This document shows positions 30,583 through 39,006 of a DNA stretch of 55,148 nucleotides, in pieces. The notes below the pieces were generated by a model. That model did no database searches, was not told the origin of the DNA, and was given only the letters and a program-made list of their open reading frames with translations. Source of the DNA: a virus. Made by a program: the position numbers and the translations under genes. The stretch is taken from the IMG/VR virus record IMGVR_UViG_3300032116_000256, positions 1 to 55,148 of that record, one strand, 5' to 3'. Positions within the stretch are counted from its first letter, which is position 1; the number at the start of each line of letters is the position of its first letter.

Positions 30583-31515
30583 ATGAAAATATTGAATTCA
30601 TATAGATTCGGCAAAGGCGCAAAAGATGACGAATCACAAATTCCTGCTTTGATTCCGCCCAAAGACCAGAAGTTAAACAAATCTATATCTATTGCCGAAA
30701 GCATTGATATTATATGCGAAGGCCCGATCTATGGCTTGGTAGATCAATTCGGCAAAAAGGTTTATGGCTTGGATATGTTGAAAGGAATTTATTTAAATGG
30801 AAATGCGGTAATGAATTCAAAGGGTGAATATAACTATAGAAACATATTGATGGAGATTAATCTAGGTACAGAGAATCAAAAACCACTTCCAAGTTTTAAA
30901 TATGTAAGTATACCGAAAGCCGTTAATTTTAAATTATTAGGTCCAATTAAAAATTCATACGCTAGTGGTCAAAACCCAGATGTAAAAACAGGCCCAAATC
31001 CAGACCAAGTAAGAGACTTTGTTCGTTGGGGAAGAGCGCCAAAAGGCGACTGGCCTAGTGAAGACAAAGATCCATTTGTATTTATTCATAAGATAAGAAA
31101 CCGAGATGTTTCAAAAGTTAAAATAAGTCTTTTAGTAGAAAAATTAAATGACACTGTAGATATAGGCGAAAAAGGTAAAGCTGGAAGTATTGGCACGATT
31201 GCACAAACATCAATTACTTTAAGAATAAAGCATGGTTTAGAAAGTTCTAATATAGTAACTTGCCAAGATGTTACAATATGGGGAAGTGCAACAAGCCCAT
31301 TTGCTTATATGTTAGGAGAAAATGAAGAAACCTATTCTGCTCCTTGGGTGACCGATTTGGGAAGATCTTCTTCGGTTGGAGGTATGGGACCAATCGGAGG
31401 AACAACATCTTCAGCTTCTGCATCTGCTACAAGATCATTGCCATCATCAATTGGAAGCGATGCTGATTGGTTATCTAGACTGCCACAAGCTCCAACAATA
31501 GGTCAATACGTTTAA
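30583..31515 (+). CDS. gpJ-like tail tip protein, N-terminal part
   Basis: 310 residues starting MKILNSYRFGKGAKDD. SISIAESIDIICEGPIYGLV and GLDMLKGIYLNGNAVMNSKG are the N-terminal motifs of J-type tip proteins. The protein then runs into KVKISLLVEKLND and ends in a Ser/Ala-rich tail, without the central J domain, which is found in the gene at 32094. So J is divided into separate genes, as judged by domain order. Confidence 0.75.
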   Translation: MKILNSYRFGKGAKDDESQIPALIPPKDQKLNKSISIAESIDIICEGPIYGLVDQFGKKVYGLDMLKGIYLNGNAVMNSKGEYNYRNILMEINLGTENQKPLPSFKYVSIPKAVNFKLLGPIKNSYASGQNPDVKTGPNPDQVRDFVRWGRAPKGDWPSEDKDPFVFIHKIRNRDVSKVKISLLVEKLNDTVDIGEKGKAGSIGTIAQTSITLRIKHGLESSNIVTCQDVTIWGSATSPFAYMLGENEETYSAPWVTDLGRSSSVGGMGPIGGTTSSASASATRSLPSSIGSDADWLSRLPQAPTIGQYV

Positions 31516-31519
31516 TAAA

Positions 31520-32083
31520 ATGCCAATATTAAAAACACAAGAGGAGATATTAGCTTCTAAAATAAATCCAAGAAATAATACTTCGGCTCTTGGAGTCATT
31601 TATTATTTAAAAAATAGAAGCTTTGCTGATTATGTTCCGTCGTCGCCAGACAGAATAGTTTGGGGATTTAGTTTACCTGGTTATGGCGCTGGAACTGTTA
31701 AAACATTTACTGGCATATATAATACAAGTAACGTAGAAACATCTACATTTGCTAGAGGGGCAACAATAGTTTTAAAAGGGCAAGCTACATATTTATTAAG
31801 TAGCGCCAATTCTAATATAATTAAACCTGTTTTGGGGATAACTGCCCAAATAGATATAGATGGCACAACAACATCTTTTCCGAGCAAACAAGTTTTAGCG
31901 GCTGCTACAGAAATTCAAAGTGACGGTCAGTTTGCTTTTAATATACCGTCTTCAATTACTTCTTTAATGGCGGTTGGTAGACATTCTGTTTATTTAGACG
32001 GCTTTTCGCCAAAAGGAACTGTAAGATTAGCTGTCGCGAATTCAACTGATGACGTAAGATATTTTAATATAACGGCATCTTAA
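31520..32083 (+). CDS. Tail module protein, unknown
   Basis: 187 residues, Ser/Thr/Ile-rich beta protein (IVLKGQATYLLSSANSN, AQIDIDGTTTSFPSKQ, GRHSVYLDGFSPKGTVRLAV). No known family; location between two pieces of gpJ suggests a tail tip decoration or a receptor contact. Confidence 0.65.
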   Translation: MPILKTQEEILASKINPRNNTSALGVIYYLKNRSFADYVPSSPDRIVWGFSLPGYGAGTVKTFTGIYNTSNVETSTFARGATIVLKGQATYLLSSANSNIIKPVLGITAQIDIDGTTTSFPSKQVLAAATEIQSDGQFAFNIPSSITSLMAVGRHSVYLDGFSPKGTVRLAVANSTDDVRYFNITAS

Positions 32084-32093
32084 TTTATAATAA

Positions 32094-35000
32094 ATGATGA
32101 AAATTTTAAATCCAAATAGATTTGCCAAGGGAGCAGAAGACCCAGGTGAAGGCAGCAACTCTGATCCCACAGTTGATTTGACAAATCAGTCAACAAAGAT
32201 TGGCGAGATTGTATTGCCGCCATCTGTTGATGGGAAAGATAGATTTATATCGATTGAGAAATTAACCCCAGAAACAATATCTCCATTAGTGTCTAAAGAT
32301 GTTAGCGTTGAAGGTATAATTGAAGTTGTAGACAGATCATTTTCATATCCATTGACTGCTCACGTTGGATTAAAAATTGATTCAAGAACATTTTCGAATA
32401 TTCCAGAAAAGAAATTCGATGTTAAGATGAAGAAGGTAAAAGTACCTTCAAATTATTTTGGTATTGGCGGTAATGGATTAGACAGAAGATATGTATATTC
32501 AAATCCGAATTATGATGGCGATCCCAATAATTTAGATTTGGTATTTGTTATTGATCAGAACTTAAATTTAGCAAATAGAAGGCTGATTAAAAGAAATTTA
32601 AAAGAGATGTTGGGTAAACTTTGTTCTGGATATACTTATATCAGAGCATCGATATGGCAAACATCAGCGGATAAAAATACAGTAATAAATCAAAAAACTG
32701 GTGAAACTATAACTAATTTCACCCATTACGAAACATATGAATTTTTTGAGGTTGAGACGCCAGATTCATCTGGAAATAATAATACAAATCTTTATACAAA
32801 ATTAAATGCTGCTCTTGATGACGCCAACAAAATTAGCATAAATGAAAGTTTAGTAAACGATGCCGTTATTGCATCTTTCTTTTTAAGAAGAAGCCAATTT
32901 GGTCTTTCTGATGAGGCGGGAGTTGTTTCAGAAGAGAAGGTTTTAAAAACAATCTGGAACAATACTGTAAGAAAAGTTATATATATATCTGGCACAAATC
33001 CAGATCAAGTTATTTCTGGTTATAATACTATGCTTAATTTTGCCAGAGAAAACGCCATTCAGTTTTACTTTTTATTCTCTGACGCACAAGACTCTAACAC
33101 AAATACTTTAAGAGAATTCGCGATTGATACTGGTGGCGGTAAATTCAATATGATGCACAAATCGGATATTGAATTGCAGCAATTTTTCGACGAGCAGTTT
33201 TACGACAACAATAGAATCTATTATGGAGATTGGGATGGAACATTTAAAATTGCATGGACAGATAATCCAGCTTGGATTCTTTATGATATTCTCACTAACG
33301 CAAACTATGGTTTAGGAAATCATATTGATCAATCTTCCATAGATAAATGGACTCTTTATGATGTTGGTAGATACTGCGACGCAGTAGATGATAAAGGCAG
33401 ATTCCAAGGAGTGCCAGATGGCAAAGGCGGTCTTGAGCCAAGATATACATGTAATATCATTTTCTACAATAAGGACGAAGCTTATAAGGTAATAAAAGAC
33501 ATAAGCGCAATTTTTAAAGGCATAACTTATTGGAATACAGAAGGATTCTCATTCTTTGCCGATAGGCCAAAAGATCCTGTAATGTTTTTTGGAAATGCCG
33601 ATGTGCTTGATGGAGCTTTCAATTATAGTGAGACGGCTAAAAATACAAGACATACGAGTGTCGAAGTTGTATATAATGATAAATACGACGGCTATAAAAC
33701 AAAAATAGAGTTCATCGAAGATGTCGATGGCATTAAAAAGTTTGGACTCAATCCATTTAAAATTAATGCGGCTGGATGCACATCAAGATCAGAAGCTAGA
33801 AGAATAGGGCGATATGTTCTTTATTCTTCAATGTTTGAAGCTGATACCGTTGCGTTTACCGCTGGATTAAATGCGGCTTATCTGCAACCTGGTGATGTAT
33901 TTGGAGTTAGCGACGAAGTTAAAAATGTTGCGAGAACATTTGGAAGAGTATTGAATGTCGATGAAGTAGCAAATCAAATTAGAATTGATAGTGAGTTTGC
34001 TCAAGGATTATCTTCTGGTATTTTCTTGCACGTTCCATCTGGAAATTTTGCAGTTTCAGATTTAAATTCAATGACTGGAAGCAATGGAGGCTTCACTGGC
34101 AACATAGAAACTATTCGCGCAAGAAGACAATCTCAGGTAAGAAAATTTAATATTCATACTGTAGAAGAAGAAGTCGGCAATTCATATGGAGCATTATTAA
34201 CTGTAACAGGAGATTTTCTTTTAAAGTCAGGAGTCATTGACGTTTACGTTGAAGAGGGAAGAGTTTCAGGTTCCAATCAAATTACTGGAGAGAGCGAATT
34301 GACTGGCTTGGTATATACATTCCCACAAAATACAGTTATAGAGGGAAATCCTCGTTGGGATGTTGCAAAATTCTCAAGCTTGTCTGGCGTTTTAAATGAT
34401 CTTAAAATTGAATTTGATGTTTCTGGAACCGCTGGTACTGGTCAATTGATAGCAAACGAAACTAATTGGGAGTGTTTATTGTCTTATGGTATATCTACTC
34501 CATCTACAATTTCGGTTAATAATGTTCAAGTTCAGACCGTAACTACAAATAAAATTAAGGTATCATTTTTTAATACTCTTGGAGTTCACCAGCAATCTAC
34601 AGAAGTAGACGACCTCAATGATATATGGTCTGGTTCTGCATTTAGTGCAGCCAATGCAGATGGCGTAATAACAGTGGTGTCTAATGGAGCGAAAATCTCT
34701 AATAGTTTTGTACCAAATTCTAACTGGAATAATTATGCGGCAACGGAGGTATTTAAAATAGGCAAAGATGTAAGTTCAACAACTACATCTTTTGGCTACA
34801 CTGCCGCATTTATAAAAGGTGGAAGCAGAATAATTGAAAGAGCTTCCAAGGGAATGAACGATTACGGTAGATTAAAATTTAGATATAGAGACTTACTAGC
34901 TTTAAGTAAATTAAGACCTTATTATACTTTCCTTCAGGCTGACATAGGAAACAGAAGGGAATCGTTTTACGAAAACTGGACAAGCAATAGATATTACGAA

Positions 35001-37952
35001 GTAGGTAATATTGTTAAAAAGGATGATGTAGTTTACACATGCAGAGTAAACCATTATTCAAGCGATACTTTTACTAATGATTATTTATCGGCAGATGCGA
35101 CGAGAACAAAGTGGGCGCTTGGAGCTAACTTTGGGTATTCTACAATAGCGTTTCCAAAGAACTTTTTCGGATCAGATAAAGTTCCAGTTACAACCGCATT
35201 GACTTCAACTCATGTCGCTAACGCATTAAAGTCTCTAGGTATAGAGGCTTATGTAGGTGGTGGAACTTTAGGTCAAAGCGATGTTAAAACATTAGCTTCT
35301 TCAAATGGAGTCGGATATAGCGGTCTAGTTTATGGAACTGGATATGAAAAAGGATTTTATTCTTTATCAGTAGATACTTTACCAAAAAATCTTGATTTAA
35401 TAAATGAGGGAAGCCTTTATGTGTTAAGCGGATCTGGAGTTGAACCAAAGCTATATAAAACAATATCGACAAAAGAGGAAGAGGCAAATCAATACTCTGT
35501 AATGGGTATTGAATATATAAAGAATAAAGAAGACTTCATTGAGAAGGATATGATCGATACATCGCCAGATTTATATGTTAAATCTGTTTATGATGTTGTT
35601 TTGAAGCCAGATGCCCCATCAACATTATTATCCATTGGCACGCTTTTGAATGGAAGCAATAAACCAACTGGCATTTATGCAACTTGGTCGCCTGTTACAA
35701 CAACTCCGATCACTGGATATAAAATATATCTTAGCAGACCAGACTATTCTTCTTCAAGTGTCTCATCTTTAACTGAGGCGTTATTTGTAGAATCTGGCGC
35801 TGCTCAAAAATATATTCAAGCAGCCGTTAATGATAATTGGGGCCAATATGATATTAATATTTATTCTCAAGGCCCATCCCCTTATAAATTCTTATCTGAA
35901 GATAACTTAGGAGCATCAATCCAAGTGTTGCCACCAGCAAGTTTATCTGTTGGTGGGCAAACTATGCAATCTGTTTTCGTAAGCGGAATGTACGTTGAAA
36001 CAGCAGATACTGATAGTCTTAAGTATTCCGTTTCTCATAATGGCACAACTCATGTTGGAGCAGGAAATGGTAACTTTACTTCAAGGGATTTAGTTTTCAG
36101 ATGGGCTTATATGGACCCAACTGGAGGAGTTATTAATTCAGTCGAGTCTATGCGTAAAAATCCTTTCTTGAATTTTACGCCAAAAGTAAAGATTTCTGTT
36201 CTAGATATTGGCGGAAATGTTTTACATCAAGAACAAAATTATCAGGGCTTTTCTTATAAGATAGATATCAATGATAATAAAAAGTTTATAAATAGAGAAG
36301 ACAGCAATTGGGAAACTGTTGAAGATTCAAGAAACTTTGGTTTAAGAGTTGAAGTGACAGATATAAATAATAAAACTTTTACTGGAACCTATAATGCGTA
36401 CAACATTCCGCCAGAGTATTCTGATATTGAAGTTGTAGATTGCTTCCAAAATTCACCTTACTATATACTGACAGGGATATATGGCAATCAAACATTTGCA
36501 AGAACAGCGGTTTGGAATAGTGGAACTGATGGTATTGTAACTGGTTCTGGTTTAAGAAATTATTCAAACGGAGCATTACTCAGAAGCGAAGATGAAACAA
36601 GAATTCCCATCTATGAAGATATTGTAGCTGCTTTCGCTTATGCTAAAGGATTGGCTGGCAATGGATCTGTTGTTGATAACGGCATAACCATTAACAAAAA
36701 GGGAGTTGGAACTGATAATGATTATGCCGCCTATGTCTTTTCTTATGAAGATCTAACTAATTATTATTATGACGATGTTTTAAAGAGAGATAAAAATGCA
36801 ACGCCAGAGAGCTTTGGTAAAGAACATTATCAAGCTTTTGGTCAAACTGAAGGCAGAATTATACCAAAAACAAAAGGTAATATATTAGGTATATCTGACT
36901 TATCAACAATTCCATCTAATCAAACTGGCTTTTCTGGATTAGCTTTTACTATCTTCCCAGAAAAAGTAGCTGATGGTAGAATAGAATTTAATTGTTATTC
37001 AGCGGCTTCAAACAAAGATGTTCTATCTGTAGAATTATATACTGGAGTAGGTTATCCAGATATTATAACTATCGTTAATGGTCAATCCATGACATTAGGC
37101 CAAACTTATGAAATAACAAGTTTAGGCGCAACAGTAAACTGGACTGCAATGGGAGCGCCAATAGCAGAACTTGGAGTTGAATTTATTTACAATGGGACAA
37201 CTCCAGCGGGGTCAAATGGTAAAGTAAAAAGAGTTTTTGATGTCGATTTGACCTCTCAGGCTGGCAAGTCAAAGACATTCTTTAAAAATATTCAATTGCA
37301 AAACACAAGATCATATGTTAATTCGTTTTCGGTTGACGAATTAGATGGATTAGAATCTCCAGAAACAGGAAATTGGTATTATTTTAGATTGCTTGCAAAA
37401 GATGATTTCGGCTACGGCCCAATTTCAAATGTTGTAAGTGGCTTCCTAAAGCCATCTCCAAAAGAAATTGCTGGCGTACTACATACAAGAGTTACGCTTG
37501 ATGGCGGCGCTGATGAAGAAACAATCCAGATAGACCCAGATGATATGACAAAGAATTACAATTATAAAATTGTAAGTCTTGGGCAATCTGTAAACTGGAC
37601 TGCAATTGGCGCTGGAGATGCGGCATTAAATACAGTATTTCAATATAATGGTGTTACGACAATTGGCACAAATGGCAAAGTTGTTCGTATAGAAAGTCCA
37701 TATTATGTTACTGAAAATGACTTAGGCAGAAGAATAATTGTATTCGATACTCAAAGCAACTCAACGGTAATCTTGCCAAGTTCAGTTCCAACAAACTTAA
37801 CTTATACCTTTATTAACAAGGGCCAGCACTTAATCTATATAAAATATAAGGATGGAGAATTGATCTCCATCCTTAGAAAAGATGAGCGCGTAACTCTTAT
37901 TAACGATGAAAACGGTTGGACAGATCCAAGAGGAAGTGTCCTGAGCGTTTAA
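32094..37952 (+). CDS. gpJ-like tip attachment protein, central and C-terminal parts, with vWA-like insertion
   Basis: 1952 residues. Start MMKILNPNRFAKGAED repeats the start of the gene at 30583. Residues 60-122 carry the J motifs FSYPLTAHVGLKIDSRTF and KVKVPSNYFG; 147-368 is a vWA-like domain (LDLVFVIDQNLNLANRR); then J continues: RIYYGDWDGTFKIAWTDNPA, YGLGNHIDQSSIDKW, CTSRSEARRIGRYVLY, GDVFGVSDE. The C-terminal 1200 residues include fibronectin-like strands, YYEVGNIVKKDDVVYTCR (chitin-binding-like), a DVLKRDKNATPE-type segment, and two copies of YxIxSLGxxVNWTAxGA. It is the likely host-recognition protein. Confidence 0.85.
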   Translation: MMKILNPNRFAKGAEDPGEGSNSDPTVDLTNQSTKIGEIVLPPSVDGKDRFISIEKLTPETISPLVSKDVSVEGIIEVVDRSFSYPLTAHVGLKIDSRTFSNIPEKKFDVKMKKVKVPSNYFGIGGNGLDRRYVYSNPNYDGDPNNLDLVFVIDQNLNLANRRLIKRNLKEMLGKLCSGYTYIRASIWQTSADKNTVINQKTGETITNFTHYETYEFFEVETPDSSGNNNTNLYTKLNAALDDANKISINESLVNDAVIASFFLRRSQFGLSDEAGVVSEEKVLKTIWNNTVRKVIYISGTNPDQVISGYNTMLNFARENAIQFYFLFSDAQDSNTNTLREFAIDTGGGKFNMMHKSDIELQQFFDEQFYDNNRIYYGDWDGTFKIAWTDNPAWILYDILTNANYGLGNHIDQSSIDKWTLYDVGRYCDAVDDKGRFQGVPDGKGGLEPRYTCNIIFYNKDEAYKVIKDISAIFKGITYWNTEGFSFFADRPKDPVMFFGNADVLDGAFNYSETAKNTRHTSVEVVYNDKYDGYKTKIEFIEDVDGIKKFGLNPFKINAAGCTSRSEARRIGRYVLYSSMFEADTVAFTAGLNAAYLQPGDVFGVSDEVKNVARTFGRVLNVDEVANQIRIDSEFAQGLSSGIFLHVPSGNFAVSDLNSMTGSNGGFTGNIETIRARRQSQVRKFNIHTVEEEVGNSYGALLTVTGDFLLKSGVIDVYVEEGRVSGSNQITGESELTGLVYTFPQNTVIEGNPRWDVAKFSSLSGVLNDLKIEFDVSGTAGTGQLIANETNWECLLSYGISTPSTISVNNVQVQTVTTNKIKVSFFNTLGVHQQSTEVDDLNDIWSGSAFSAANADGVITVVSNGAKISNSFVPNSNWNNYAATEVFKIGKDVSSTTTSFGYTAAFIKGGSRIIERASKGMNDYGRLKFRYRDLLALSKLRPYYTFLQADIGNRRESFYENWTSNRYYEVGNIVKKDDVVYTCRVNHYSSDTFTNDYLSADATRTKWALGANFGYSTIAFPKNFFGSDKVPVTTALTSTHVANALKSLGIEAYVGGGTLGQSDVKTLASSNGVGYSGLVYGTGYEKGFYSLSVDTLPKNLDLINEGSLYVLSGSGVEPKLYKTISTKEEEANQYSVMGIEYIKNKEDFIEKDMIDTSPDLYVKSVYDVVLKPDAPSTLLSIGTLLNGSNKPTGIYATWSPVTTTPITGYKIYLSRPDYSSSSVSSLTEALFVESGAAQKYIQAAVNDNWGQYDINIYSQGPSPYKFLSEDNLGASIQVLPPASLSVGGQTMQSVFVSGMYVETADTDSLKYSVSHNGTTHVGAGNGNFTSRDLVFRWAYMDPTGGVINSVESMRKNPFLNFTPKVKISVLDIGGNVLHQEQNYQGFSYKIDINDNKKFINREDSNWETVEDSRNFGLRVEVTDINNKTFTGTYNAYNIPPEYSDIEVVDCFQNSPYYILTGIYGNQTFARTAVWNSGTDGIVTGSGLRNYSNGALLRSEDETRIPIYEDIVAAFAYAKGLAGNGSVVDNGITINKKGVGTDNDYAAYVFSYEDLTNYYYDDVLKRDKNATPESFGKEHYQAFGQTEGRIIPKTKGNILGISDLSTIPSNQTGFSGLAFTIFPEKVADGRIEFNCYSAASNKDVLSVELYTGVGYPDIITIVNGQSMTLGQTYEITSLGATVNWTAMGAPIAELGVEFIYNGTTPAGSNGKVKRVFDVDLTSQAGKSKTFFKNIQLQNTRSYVNSFSVDELDGLESPETGNWYYFRLLAKDDFGYGPISNVVSGFLKPSPKEIAGVLHTRVTLDGGADEETIQIDPDDMTKNYNYKIVSLGQSVNWTAIGAGDAALNTVFQYNGVTTIGTNGKVVRIESPYYVTENDLGRRIIVFDTQSNSTVILPSSVPTNLTYTFINKGQHLIYIKYKDGELISILRKDERVTLINDENGWTDPRGSVLSV

Positions 37953-39004
37953 AACTTAATATCGAATACGGATTCGTCAATCTTACTGTCTACGCCTTTT
38001 ACATAAGAAGAGATTTCAGTCTCTTGTGGAGCAACTTGAATCTTCTTGCTGTCATAGAAGCTGTCCAACCATCCAGCAATAGGATTACCTTTAGCGTTGT
38101 AAAGCTTCTTGTATCCCATTGAAGTAAGGCGATTATCAGCAAGCCATTCAACATAATGTTTGAGGGAATCAGCAGTAAGACCGATCAAGCTTCCCTTTGA
38201 GAACAAGTAATCGGCCCAGTCTTTTTCTGCATCTACGGCCATACGATAAGCTTCATAGATACGATCTTCATTCTTTTTAAAGATATCTTGGAAGCCTTCC
38301 TTTGGCTGATCACGAAGAATCTTCATGATGTTCTGAGTGATCGCAACGTGAAGATTTTCATCACGCGAAATTAAATTAATAATTTTAGCGTTCCCTTCCA
38401 TCTTTCCGCGATACCCAAAGTAAAATGAGCAAGCGAATGAAACATAAAAGGTTACCCCTTCGGTGATCTGGGTTGAAAGAAGCGCATCGAAGATTTGCTG
38501 CCTTGGATCATTGCTCTTGGTATTAAGCAAAGCGTCGTATTTATTGGAGATAAACTGCGCCCTCTTGACGATCTCCTTATCATCCAAAATAGAGTCGAAG
38601 AACTTTGTGGCGTCAGGATGAACGTTCTGCAAGATATATGTATAACTATTGCTGTGAATAGTTTCAAAGAATGACCAAACATTCATGCAGATCTCAAGTT
38701 CTGGATTGCTGACGTAATCAGAAAGAGAGTTAATGCTACGGGATAGCATTGAATCTGTCATAGTTTGGAAGCGCAGATTGCTGTCGAAAACAAACTTCTC
38801 TTCTGGAGAAAGGTTCTTGTAATCAGCCGCATCCTTTGTAAGATTAACTTCTTGTGGTCGCCAGAAGAAATTAATCTGTTGATCATAAAGATCATAGAAC
38901 TTGGGATACTTTAAGCGATCATACCTTTGAATCGCCAAGTCTTCGCCAAGGAAGAGCGGTTGTTTAAGTGAGTCCACGTTTACAGTGTTAAGTACGGTTT
39001 TCAT
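37949..39004 (-). CDS. nrdB: Class I ribonucleotide reductase, small subunit
   Basis: 351 residues from MKTVLNTVNVD; the longer frame would use TTG. Diiron-site segments: DLYDQQINFFWRPQEVNL, SPEEKFVFDSNLRFQTMTDS, ELEICMNVWSFFETIHSNSY, ITEGVTFYVSFACSFYFGY, RDENLHVAITQNIM. These carry the Asp/Glu/His ligands and the region of the radical Tyr in NrdB. With nrdA it makes dNTPs from NDPs. Its 3' end overlaps the tail gene by 4 bases in convergent orientation, with no terminator in between. Confidence 0.92.
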   Translation of the reverse strand: MKTVLNTVNVDSLKQPLFLGEDLAIQRYDRLKYPKFYDLYDQQINFFWRPQEVNLTKDAADYKNLSPEEKFVFDSNLRFQTMTDSMLSRSINSLSDYVSNPELEICMNVWSFFETIHSNSYTYILQNVHPDATKFFDSILDDKEIVKRAQFISNKYDALLNTKSNDPRQQIFDALLSTQITEGVTFYVSFACSFYFGYRGKMEGNAKIINLISRDENLHVAITQNIMKILRDQPKEGFQDIFKKNEDRIYEAYRMAVDAEKDWADYLFSKGSLIGLTADSLKHYVEWLADNRLTSMGYKKLYNAKGNPIAGWLDSFYDSKKIQVAPQETEISSYVKGVDSKIDESVFDIKF

Positions 39005-39006
39005 TT

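Noticed and set aside
37848-37874. Perfect 10-bp hairpin near the end of the gpJ gene
   Set aside because: It is inside the coding sequence, about 78 bases before the stop, and has no T-run on either strand, so it is not a terminator of the usual kind.
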